Assembly (NCBI RefSeq): GCF_001598495.1
Contig: NZ_BCZB01000014.1
Location: 23,201-87,200 of the forward strand
Reading direction: 5' to 3'
DNA length: 64,000 nucleotides
Source of the DNA: Neokomagataea thailandica NBRC 106555
GTDB lineage: Bacteria > Pseudomonadota > Alphaproteobacteria > Acetobacterales > Acetobacteraceae
The notes beneath the pieces were generated by a model. It was not told where the DNA came from. It did no database searches and was given only the letters and a program-made list of their open reading frames with translations. Positions 8,979-17,332 of this stretch are shown in pieces. The translations under genes and the position numbers were made by a program. The first letter of the stretch is position 1; every line of letters begins with the position of its first letter.

Positions 8979-10148
8979 TTACTTTTCGTGGATAAAATCC
9001 GCATTGTTACAATCTTTCGGCGCATTCACCGGGTTACACCGCGCAACGGCATGATCAGGGAACTCAACCGTGTAACCATGCCAAGGCGCAGGTTCCAACG
9101 CCGGATAATCCGTGCTGATAATCTGTGCACCACTGGCAAATGACACATCACGCCGCGTCACATCATTCGTACGCGCTTCCACCGTATTCGCATCCGCACG
9201 CGTCCGCACCAAATAACCCTGCTTCACCAAATCAGGGGTTTTATGCGCAGCTTCCGCATTATCAAACGTCGCCCCTTTTTGACCGGCAAATCCTTCATTC
9301 ACTTCCGTATAAGCCGCATCAGGCTCACCCGGGCGGCCATTGGTAAACAACACACGCCCACGTAACCCCGGATGGTTCGCCACATAACGCTCCGTATCCT
9401 GCGGACGATCCAGAACGAACATGATTTTACCACGCTCAGACTCAACCGACGGCCAACCCTTCGTACGGATAGCCTCATTCACCGAAGGCGCATCCCCACG
9501 CACATCATCCGGCAGAATCAAATTCTTGCGCCCAATAACCTGCACAATTTCCTGATCCAACCGATCATACGTAGCCGTAGTAAAACGCTCAGGAACGGTA
9601 AATTGCAGCTTATCGCTTTTCAGCGGAATATCCTGCTTCGTTTCAATATCAATAAAAACAGGCAAATGACGCGGATGCGCTGCGGACCAATCACGAATAA
9701 TCTGTAAGCACTTCGCAAATGGCTCACAATTTGAGCGCTGATCAATATCGACAATATGCATGACCTTAAAATCACGCCCTTGCATCAAAGCACTCGATCC
9801 TGAAGGAGCATCTGGCGTAATCCCGCTTTTGCGCTCCCATTCTGCACCACGCGGGTGGCTATATTGCCCCCCTTTACTATCCGCATAAATATCAATTTCA
9901 AGCTGACGAACACCACTATCCAACTGCCGATCCAGCGTCGTGTGCTTATAATCCAATGCTTCCGCAGCCTGCGGCGAAAACTTCGTTAACCACTGCAAAG
10001 TCGCCGGTGAAATATCAGTGCGGTAACTATTATGCGTCCCCACTACCTGTATCTGATTAAGACGAACATCCTGTGGGATACCCGCTGCAAAAGCGGATTG
10101 TGTCACCAAAGAACCGATTACAGACAAAAACGCCAGACGATACTTCAT
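8979..10148 (-). CDS. Secreted PI-PLC-like phosphodiesterase
   Basis: A 389-residue exported protein of the phosphatidylinositol-specific phospholipase C-like TIM-barrel superfamily (calcium-dependent C1-type). A signal peptide (MKYRLAFLSVIGSLVTQSAFA) precedes the mature domain. The catalytic VVGTHNSYR motif has His39 and Asn40; the RQLEIDIY segment supplies the probable Ca-binding Glu and Asp, and VMHIVDID a second His. A free-standing secreted lipid phosphodiesterase could recycle phosphate or act on host or yeast phosphoinositides; the substrate is unknown. The start is set at ATG 10148, where the signal peptide begins. It is monocistronic with its own terminator. Confidence 0.82.
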   Translation of the reverse strand: MKYRLAFLSVIGSLVTQSAFAAGIPQDVRLNQIQVVGTHNSYRTDISPATLQWLTKFSPQAAEALDYKHTTLDRQLDSGVRQLEIDIYADSKGGQYSHPRGAEWERKSGITPDAPSGSSALMQGRDFKVMHIVDIDQRSNCEPFAKCLQIIRDWSAAHPRHLPVFIDIETKQDIPLKSDKLQFTVPERFTTATYDRLDQEIVQVIGRKNLILPDDVRGDAPSVNEAIRTKGWPSVESERGKIMFVLDRPQDTERYVANHPGLRGRVLFTNGRPGEPDAAYTEVNEGFAGQKGATFDNAEAAHKTPDLVKQGYLVRTRADANTVEARTNDVTRRDVSFASGAQIISTDYPALEPAPWHGYTVEFPDHAVARCNPVNAPKDCNNADFIHEK

Positions 10149-10381
10149 AATACAAAACCTAATTTTGAAATTAGGGCGCATAAAAATATCTAAACCAATA
10201 ATAAAACAATAAAAATAATATGAAACATTTAAGCCATCATCGCATATGTGTCATATTATGTTAATAAAAACATCTTTTGAAATACATTCTCCTTAATACT
10301 AAAGCCCCATTTAATTCGTCCTTATCGTGACGTCTCGCTGACACAACAGCGCAAGACACATCATTTCAGAAAGACCACTTC

Positions 10382-12733
10382 ATGACCCGCCGTACAATAA
10401 AATATACATCATTTCTGCTCTGTGCCTCCGCCCTTCTCCCCGTCGTCACATTGCACGCCGCACCAAACACAAAAAATACCGTGAAAAAGCCAACACAACA
10501 CAGTGCTCCACATGACATGAACAGCACACAGGCTGATAATTACAGCGTGCGCGGCCACCGCCACGTTCTCGGCGGGGGCATGATGGTCCGTCAGACAGAA
10601 CCCAAATCCATTAGCGCCGTCACCCAAGAATATATTTCCAAACAATCCCCCACCGTTTCACCGGGCACACTCGTCTCCAGCTTACCCGGCGTCCAAACAA
10701 CCAATGAAGGCCCCCTCAGCACCTCCTCTGAAGGCATTCATATTCGTGGCCTAGACCAAACGCAGATTGGCCTCGTCTATGAAGGTGTCCCTTTGGCTGA
10801 CCCCTTCTCATACGGCGCCTACACCTCCGCCATGGTCGATAACGAAAACCTCGGCTCCGTCTCCGTAAGCCAAGGCTCCTCAGACCTCACCGCACCAACC
10901 TACAATGCGGACGGCGCAGAAATGAGCATGTCCCTGCGCCACCCATCGGACAAAATGGCCGTTTATGCCGAAGCCTCAGGCGGCACACACAGCACCAACA
11001 AAGAATTTATCCGCTTTGATACCGGGGATATTCATAATAGCGGCTTCCGCGCCTTTGCCTCTGGCTCCTATTCCAGCGCTAATCTCTGGCGCGGCCCCGG
11101 CCAAATGGACCGCTGGCACATTGATTCCGCCGTTGAAAAACATTGGACACCCGCCAGCAGCTCAGAGCTGATTTTCAGCTATAACCAGGCCAACCAAACC
11201 GAATGGGTGTACCCAACTCTGGCACAATGGCGCACCTACGGCACCAGCTACACCACCCACGCCACATATACGAAGGGTGATACCTTCTTCTATAAACTCA
11301 ACACGAAAGCGACCAACGCTGTTGTCGGCGCCCTCAAAAACCATTTTGACTTCGGCTCAGGCCTCAGCCTTGATGCAGAACCATACGCCATTGAAACCTT
11401 CGGCCCGAACAATTACGGCGCCAATATCCCCATCGCAAACGGCTATGTTGGCACCCAGAAATACGCCACACTGAACGGATATTCCGCACAAAGTGGCACC
11501 GTCACCGCCATTAGTATTCACCCATGGGTCCAAACCTCCAGCGGGCTTAATCTTGTCGGCGCATGGCATCATAACAACAACACATTGAAACTCTCATACT
11601 GGTACTCATACGCCGTTCATACAGAATACCAGAACCACTACCCCGTCGATGCCACCGGTCAGTACACCAAAAATAACGGCTACCTAACCGCGTTTAACGA
11701 CATCTCCGTAAGCCAATACAACATTAATGGCTTCCAACAACTCAACGCCATCGGCCTCGAAGATCAAATTAAGCTGCTCAATAATCGCCTGACGATTGAC
11801 GCTGGCCTGCGGACAAACATGATCTCACGAAGCTTCAGCCAAGACCTACCGGGCGCGGCCAATATCAAATCCGTCAAAAATATCTTCGTACCCACCCCGC
11901 AGGTCCTGATCAGCTATCAAATCAACGACCAAAACCAAGTCTATATCAATGGCACCACTGGCTACCGCGCTCCATCATCCTTCCAAGCACAAGTGCCGGT
12001 CTACACCTTCACAACCCCAGTCCCAGTCTCTGTCCCTCTCCAAAACTTCCGCCCAGAATACATGATCGGAGAAGAAATCGGCTTCCGCCATTATGGCCCC
12101 GTCATGTTCAACCTCGCGCTCTTTAATTACAATCTAACCCACCACCAGATCACCAGCGCCTCCTACCTGCCCAATTCCAGCATCATGGTCTCCCAGCCGA
12201 TTGACGCCGGCGGTGAAAGCGCTCAAGGCATCCAAGCCGAACTCTCCACCGCACCATGGCACCATATCAGTGCCTATGCCGCCGGGCAGTTTATGCATAC
12301 ACGGATCGGCAATAACGTCGCATATCAAGGGGATTACCTCGCCTCAAAAGGCAAGCAGGAAGTCGCCTCCCCGAAATTCACCGGATCATTGGGCCTAACC
12401 TATGATGACGGCACCAATTTCGGGAACTTCAACCTGCGTTACACAGATTCACAATACTCCACCCTCATGAACGACCAATCCATCCCCTCCTACATCACAT
12501 CTGACGTCTCTTTGGGCCGCTACTTGCCACAAGTCGGGCGCATTCATCCTAAAGCCATGCTCAGCATGATGAATGTGGGGGACAGCCACTATCTGGCACA
12601 AGTCAACGGCTTCTCAGGTGCCGCCAACGCAACACGCGGCGTCAATGGCAAAACCCTGTCCGCATCACAGCCCTCTTACAGCGTAGGCACAGGCTTTGCC
12701 ACCATCGTCACCGTTGCTGGTACGTTTGAATAA
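10382..12733 (+). CDS. TonB-dependent outer-membrane receptor
   Basis: A 783-residue TonB-dependent receptor. It has an N-terminal signal peptide (cleavage near LHAAP, residue 27), a plug domain (about 75-190, with GIHIRGLDQTQIGLVYEGVPLADP), and a 22-stranded barrel with aromatic-rich strands. The gene stands alone, with no ABC transporter or sigma/anti-sigma genes, so the ligand (siderophore, vitamin or sugar) cannot be named. The final residues are VAGTFE rather than ending in Phe, slightly unusual for a barrel. The 230 bases upstream are AT-rich; I see no riboswitch there. Confidence 0.9.
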   Translation: MTRRTIKYTSFLLCASALLPVVTLHAAPNTKNTVKKPTQHSAPHDMNSTQADNYSVRGHRHVLGGGMMVRQTEPKSISAVTQEYISKQSPTVSPGTLVSSLPGVQTTNEGPLSTSSEGIHIRGLDQTQIGLVYEGVPLADPFSYGAYTSAMVDNENLGSVSVSQGSSDLTAPTYNADGAEMSMSLRHPSDKMAVYAEASGGTHSTNKEFIRFDTGDIHNSGFRAFASGSYSSANLWRGPGQMDRWHIDSAVEKHWTPASSSELIFSYNQANQTEWVYPTLAQWRTYGTSYTTHATYTKGDTFFYKLNTKATNAVVGALKNHFDFGSGLSLDAEPYAIETFGPNNYGANIPIANGYVGTQKYATLNGYSAQSGTVTAISIHPWVQTSSGLNLVGAWHHNNNTLKLSYWYSYAVHTEYQNHYPVDATGQYTKNNGYLTAFNDISVSQYNINGFQQLNAIGLEDQIKLLNNRLTIDAGLRTNMISRSFSQDLPGAANIKSVKNIFVPTPQVLISYQINDQNQVYINGTTGYRAPSSFQAQVPVYTFTTPVPVSVPLQNFRPEYMIGEEIGFRHYGPVMFNLALFNYNLTHHQITSASYLPNSSIMVSQPIDAGGESAQGIQAELSTAPWHHISAYAAGQFMHTRIGNNVAYQGDYLASKGKQEVASPKFTGSLGLTYDDGTNFGNFNLRYTDSQYSTLMNDQSIPSYITSDVSLGRYLPQVGRIHPKAMLSMMNVGDSHYLAQVNGFSGAANATRGVNGKTLSASQPSYSVGTGFATIVTVAGTFE

Positions 12734-12807
12734 TCGCCTCATACCCCTTCCTCGGCCCCCTCTGGCCCGAGGAACCAAAGCCGAATTAGAATCAGAACCC
12801 AACAAAA

Positions 12808-12833
12808 AAAGGGAAGCCACAAGGCTTCCCTTT
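12808..12833. terminator. Bidirectional terminator
   Basis: Perfect stem GGGAAGCC (12811-12818)/GGCTTCCC (12823-12830) flanked by A-run and T-run, between the convergent TonB receptor and Do protease genes. It can serve both. Confidence 0.88.
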
Positions 12834-12855
12834 CTACGTTTCTAAAACCAGCGTT

Positions 12856-14394
12856 TTATTCGCCAGAATCATCATCCCCACTGCCATTGGGGGACACAGC
12901 AACAAACAACTGCTGCCCATCACGCAAAATACGCAACAGCGGCGGCTGCTTATGCCCCAGAGCATCATGCACTTGCGCCACAACCGATTTCGGCGTCGGC
13001 GTCACATGATTACCAACTGCTACAATAATATCACCCGGACGAATACCGGACTGATCCGCGGGTGAACCTTGGGTCACGTCCGCCACCACAGCGCCTTGCA
13101 CACTTTCATCCAGCCCAAGCTCTTGGCGCGCACGCGGCGTCAATGCCGCCAGAGCAACCCCAAGTTTACCCGTCCCTTCTGATGCAGAAGACTCACTGTC
13201 ACCATGCGCATGGTCCTGCGCGGCCATATTACCGACCGTAAACGGCACATCCACCGTCTTACCATCACGCAGAATACCCAGCGTCGCTTTCGCACCCGGC
13301 ACAATACCCACAACGCGCACAGCCAAGTCATGACCATTCTTCACATCATGGCCATTCAGCGTCAAAATCACATCACCGCTCTTAACGCCCGCCTTTTCCG
13401 CAGGGCTACCCTTCATAACCGACGCCACGAGCGTACCATGCGGCGGAGCGCCCGGCTCAGAAGGCTTCAAGTTCAGTGCTTGCGCCATCGTCGGGCTAAT
13501 GTCTTGGCCTTCAACACCCAGATATCCACGGATCACATGACCAGTCTTTTCCAACTGGTCGACCACAGACTTCACCGTGTTGGACGGAATAGCAAAGCCA
13601 ATACCAATCGAGCCGCCGCCATTCGGTGAAATGATCATGGAGTTAATCCCCACAACCTTTCCATCCTGCGTAAAGAGCGGACCACCCGAGTTCCCGTGAT
13701 TGATCGGCGCATCAACCTGAATAAAGTCGTTATATGCACCAGAATGCAGGTCACGTCCCAGAGCCGACACGATACCAGCCGTCACCGTACCGCCCAGCCC
13801 ATAAGGGTTCCCAACAGCAATCACCCATTCACCCGGCTGAACATCGTCCGAGTCACCCAGTTCAATGAACGGCAACTTGCCCGTTGGCTTCACGCGCAAC
13901 AACGCCACATCGGTCTTAGGGTCACGCCCAATAACCTTAGCAGGCAGCGTGGTGCCATCATCCAGCGTTACGCTTACCTTCGTCGCACCATTCACCACAT
14001 GGTTATTCGTCACGACATAACCATCAGAGGAAATGATAAACCCTGACCCTCGCGCTTCAACCGTACGGTTTGGCTGTTGCTGCTGAGGCATCATTTGGAA
14101 CGGAAAAGGGAAGGGGAAAGGCATTTCCTGCATGCCACCGCCGCCACCTTGCCCCATTGGGCCACCCTCTTCCTGCTCAGCCACATCTGCTTTGATATGC
14201 GCCGTAATCGACACAACAGCAGGCTTCACTTCCTTTACGAGGTTCACAAAATTCGGCAGCGCCTGCACCGTTGATTGCGGCTTAATGGCCCCTGTATCCG
14301 CATAAGCACTGGACACACCACCCATAGCCGTCGTGGCCAAAAGCGCCGTGCTCACAGCAAAAGCAGCAAGAGAAGAACGGAAACGTTGGGTCAT
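12856..14394 (-). CDS. degP: Do-family periplasmic serine protease with two PDZ domains
   Basis: A DegP/DegQ-type periplasmic protease and chaperone of 512 residues. It has a signal peptide (1-33), then a Gly/Met/Phe/Pro/Gln-rich Q-linker loop (about 75-110). The trypsin-like domain carries His132 (TNNHVV), Asp162 (KTDVALL) and Ser236 (GNSGG). PDZ1 is about 280-375 and PDZ2 about 405-500. The residue before GNSGG reads HGNSGG with His233 where Pro is usual. An acidic C terminus ends the protein. Whether it is DegP or DegQ is not decidable. A second, single-PDZ homologue lies at 51006-52265. Confidence 0.93.
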   Translation of the reverse strand: MTQRFRSSLAAFAVSTALLATTAMGGVSSAYADTGAIKPQSTVQALPNFVNLVKEVKPAVVSITAHIKADVAEQEEGGPMGQGGGGGMQEMPFPFPFPFQMMPQQQQPNRTVEARGSGFIISSDGYVVTNNHVVNGATKVSVTLDDGTTLPAKVIGRDPKTDVALLRVKPTGKLPFIELGDSDDVQPGEWVIAVGNPYGLGGTVTAGIVSALGRDLHSGAYNDFIQVDAPINHGNSGGPLFTQDGKVVGINSMIISPNGGGSIGIGFAIPSNTVKSVVDQLEKTGHVIRGYLGVEGQDISPTMAQALNLKPSEPGAPPHGTLVASVMKGSPAEKAGVKSGDVILTLNGHDVKNGHDLAVRVVGIVPGAKATLGILRDGKTVDVPFTVGNMAAQDHAHGDSESSASEGTGKLGVALAALTPRARQELGLDESVQGAVVADVTQGSPADQSGIRPGDIIVAVGNHVTPTPKSVVAQVHDALGHKQPPLLRILRDGQQLFVAVSPNGSGDDDSGE

Positions 14395-14541
14395 AGCTGT
14401 TCCGATTGTCCTTTTACATAACAGTGAAAGTCGTAAACCGCCGACAAAGCGCTTACAGACACTCAGCCGTATCCTTCCCTACAGTTATGAAGACACACAC
14501 CATTCTGCAAGCTGGCCGCTGCGTGAAAACTCCGTAAGCTA

Positions 14542-15045
14542 TTACGACCTCGCACGTAATTGACGAAAAAAATCGCGCAATATCTGCGCTGAAGCACGCT
14601 CCCGCACACCACCAATCACTTCCGGCACATGCAAACACCCCGGCCGCTCAAACACACGCGCACCATGTTCCACCCCACCACCTTTCGGATCATAAGCCCC
14701 AAACACCACACGCTCACACCGAAAATGCACCATCGCCGCAGCACACATCGCACATGGCTCTAACGTCACCACAACCGTACAACCCAATAAACGCGGCGTC
14801 CCCAAACGCTGGGCCGCACGGCGCATCGCCAAAAGCTCCGCATGTGCAGACGCATCATGGCACGCTTCCACTTCATTCCGCCCAACGGCCACAACCGTCC
14901 CATCTGGCCCCAAAACCACCGCCCCCACTGGCACTTCACCAACCAAAGCCGCTTCATGCGCATACACCAAAGCATGGTCCATCACGGCCCCAACATCAGA
15001 GCAAACTACCCCCTCAACGTCCAAGCGCTCCCTTTTCATCCCCAC
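14542..15045 (-). CDS. tadA: tRNA adenosine(34) deaminase
   Basis: A zinc deaminase that converts A34 to inosine in the tRNA-Arg anticodon. The 167 residues carry the HAE motif (His68, Glu70 as proton shuttle) and PCAMC (Cys98 and Cys101 as zinc ligands), plus the TadA-type GAYDPKGGGVEHG segment. A GTG at 15045 has AAGG five bases upstream; an ATG at 15039 is the alternative and would remove two residues. It is divergent from the glutaminase-like gene at 15139, with a 93-base intergenic region holding both promoters. Confidence 0.92.
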   Translation of the reverse strand: MGMKRERLDVEGVVCSDVGAVMDHALVYAHEAALVGEVPVGAVVLGPDGTVVAVGRNEVEACHDASAHAELLAMRRAAQRLGTPRLLGCTVVVTLEPCAMCAAAMVHFRCERVVFGAYDPKGGGVEHGARVFERPGCLHVPEVIGGVRERASAQILRDFFRQLRARS

Positions 15046-15138
15046 ACCAGCCTTCTACACATCACGACACGATGATTTTTTGAGCATTTTTTACAAAAAA
15101 GAACAGACATTCCGGCACAAACAGTTCAAAAGAACACC

Positions 15139-15834
15139 ATGCACAGACCCCTTATCGGCCTGACACTTGATCATGAAAGCGGTGGCGAAAACTCTTTTTC
15201 CCGCTATCCATTTCATGCCATCCGTGAAAACTACCTAACGGCCCTCTCCCATGCTGGTGCACTCCCCGTCTGCCTCGGATACGATGCCCCTGCAGACGCG
15301 ATGGTGGAGCGCCTCGACGCACTCGTCATCACAGGCGGCGCGTTCGATGTGGATCCCGCGCTTTACAACGCACCACCAGCCCCCGAAACAAGCCCGCGCC
15401 CTGAGCGTACACGTGCAGAACACGCCTTGCTCAAAGCAGCGCTCAAGCGTGACATCCCTATCCTCGGCATTTGCGGCGGCATGCAGCTTCTCGCCGTTGA
15501 AGCTGGCGGCACACTCATTCAACACCTCCCGCCCGAGGCTGGACACGAACAACCTAACCCACGCCATGAGCCAGGACATACCGTCACGCTCGTGCCAAAT
15601 ACCCTCCTCGCATCCATCGTTGGCAACACAACGATGAACGTTAACTCTGCCCATCATCAAGCAGTACACCATGCCGGAACAGCCCGCATTTCCGCCCATG
15701 CCCCTGATGGTGTTATTGAAGCAATCGAGTTAACACACGCCCGTTTTGCCATTGGTGTACAATGGCATCCTGAATTCTCTCTCGACCCCGGGGACCAACG
15801 CTTGTATGCGGCCCTCGTGGAGGCAAGCCGATGA
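15139..15834 (+). CDS. Gamma-glutamyl-GABA hydrolase family (class I glutamine amidotransferase)
   Basis: A 231-residue peptidase C26/PuuD-type protein. It has the nucleophile elbow GICGGMQ (Cys112), the PuuD-like HHQAV segment, and the catalytic His210-x-Glu212 in QWHPEFS. Such enzymes hydrolyse gamma-glutamyl bonds, for example gamma-Glu-GABA in putrescine breakdown. No other put/puu gene is nearby, so the true substrate is open. The stop overlaps the rluB start (ATGA), making it the first gene of a tight run to rsmD. Confidence 0.87.
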   Translation: MHRPLIGLTLDHESGGENSFSRYPFHAIRENYLTALSHAGALPVCLGYDAPADAMVERLDALVITGGAFDVDPALYNAPPAPETSPRPERTRAEHALLKAALKRDIPILGICGGMQLLAVEAGGTLIQHLPPEAGHEQPNPRHEPGHTVTLVPNTLLASIVGNTTMNVNSAHHQAVHHAGTARISAHAPDGVIEAIELTHARFAIGVQWHPEFSLDPGDQRLYAALVEASR

Positions 15835-16613
15835 CCGAAGACACCAATCCAAACACCGACTCAAACACTAACGAACCTCGTGGCGAACGTATTGCCAAAT
15901 ATCTCGCCCGCGCCGGCGTCGCCAGCCGCCGTGATGTTGAGCGTATGATCACCGAGCGCCGCATCCGCATTGGCGGAAAAACCATTGAGCATCCCGCGAC
16001 CTTTGTGCAGCGCGGCGACATCGTCATCGTTGATGGCAAACCCATTGACCACCCAGACCGCACCCGCCTGTGGCGTTACCACAAGCCAGACGGCCTGATG
16101 ACCACGCATAAAGACCCACAAGGCCGCCCGACCGTCTTCGAATCTCTGCCCCCCGGCCTACCACGCGTCATTAGCGTCGGGCGTCTGGATATTAATTCGG
16201 AAGGTCTTTTGCTCCTCACCAATGACGGTGAACTGGCCCGCCGCCTAGAACTGCCCGGCAATGCGTGGATCCGCCGCTACCGCGTACGTGTCTTCGGTGT
16301 TGTGGACGAAAAGCGCCTTGCATCCCTGATCGATGGCTTTGAGTTTGAAGGCATCCGCTACGGCTCCATCGAAGCTGAACTCGATTCCAGTAAGGGCGAT
16401 AATTCATGGCTCACGGTCAGCCTCCGTGAGGGCAAAAACCGTGAAATTCGTAACGTGATGCGCGGTCTCAACCTCCATGTCAGCCGCCTGATCCGCCTTT
16501 CCTACGGCCCCTTCCAGCTCGGTTCATTAAAAGCGCGTGAGCTGACTGAAGTTGCGGGTAAAACGCTGCGTGAACAAATCCCCGAACTCCACACCTCAAA
16601 AGGGAGCCACTAA
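15831..16613 (+). CDS. rluB: Pseudouridine synthase RsuA/RluB family
   Basis: A 260-residue pseudouridine synthase acting on ribosomal RNA (RluB modifies 23S U2605 in E. coli). It has an N-terminal S4 RNA-binding domain (about 18-65, RIAKYLARAGVASRRDVERMI) and a catalytic domain with Asp120 in GRLDINSEGLLLLTNDG. The REGKNREIRNVM segment is typical of RluB/RsuA. Length favours RluB. The first 18 residues are polar and Asn/Thr-rich. It overlaps the upstream gene by four bases and ends three bases before rsmD. Confidence 0.9.
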   Translation: MTEDTNPNTDSNTNEPRGERIAKYLARAGVASRRDVERMITERRIRIGGKTIEHPATFVQRGDIVIVDGKPIDHPDRTRLWRYHKPDGLMTTHKDPQGRPTVFESLPPGLPRVISVGRLDINSEGLLLLTNDGELARRLELPGNAWIRRYRVRVFGVVDEKRLASLIDGFEFEGIRYGSIEAELDSSKGDNSWLTVSLREGKNREIRNVMRGLNLHVSRLIRLSYGPFQLGSLKARELTEVAGKTLREQIPELHTSKGSH

Positions 16614-16616
16614 TCT

Positions 16617-17249
16617 ATGCGGATTGTCGGCGGCTCACTCAAAGGGCGCGCACTCATTGCGCCCTCAGGCAACACCACACGCCCCACATCAGACCGTGCA
16701 CGTCAGGCTATTTTTGACATGCTGGTTCATGCCCCATGGTATGGCCGCGAAGCCCTCGAAAACGCGACCGTCCTGGACACTTATGCTGGCACGGGCGCAC
16801 TGGGTATTGAAGCCCTATCACGCGGCGTTGAACATGCTGCATTCATTGAGCGGGACCGCAACGCACTCAATGCCCTCCGCGCAAACCTAACCGCCTTCCA
16901 ACTCCGGGACCGCAGCCGCGTCCTATCATGCAGCACCACGCACCCTCCACGCGCTGAACGCCCCTACGACCTTGTGTTTCTTGACCCTCCTTACGGGAAA
17001 AACTTAGTCGAATCGGGTATCGCCGCACTGCGCCGTACCGGCTGGCTTGCTGAGGGTGCACTCATCGTCGCCGAAACCGGCGCGAAAGAGGACTTCGTTC
17101 CCCCTACGCCATTAACTCGACACAATATTTTGGCCAAAGTGCAGGGAAATGCCGAGCCAGATGAGACAAACAAACCTGAAATTTTGGCAGAACGTCGCTT
17201 TGGGGCTGCAAAAGTGACAATCTGGAAATATTCAAGCATTGTTTCTTAA
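16617..17249 (+). CDS. rsmD: 16S rRNA (guanine966-N2)-methyltransferase
   Basis: A 210-residue SAM-dependent methyltransferase that methylates G966 of 16S rRNA during 30S assembly. The family N terminus [13 protein letters not shown] is followed by [15 protein letters not shown], the SAM-binding motif [15 protein letters not shown] (residues 53-67), and the catalytic DPPY (123-126). It starts three bases after rluB, so a common ribosome-modification transcript is likely. Confidence 0.94.
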   Translation: MRIVGGSLKGRALIAPSGNTTRPTSDRARQAIFDMLVHAPWYGREALENATVLDTYAGTGALGIEALSRGVEHAAFIERDRNALNALRANLTAFQLRDRSRVLSCSTTHPPRAERPYDLVFLDPPYGKNLVESGIAALRRTGWLAEGALIVAETGAKEDFVPPTPLTRHNILAKVQGNAEPDETNKPEILAERRFGAAKVTIWKYSSIVS

Positions 17250-17332
17250 GATACGTTCTGTATGCAGAGGCTACACAGGCTCATCATGAGCGGTGTGGCC
17301 GTACAGATGACGGATACATTCTAAAAGACGGG

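Noticed and set aside
10182..10381. Riboswitch upstream of the TonB receptor
   Set aside because: AT-rich leader without a B12-box or other conserved riboswitch core by eye.
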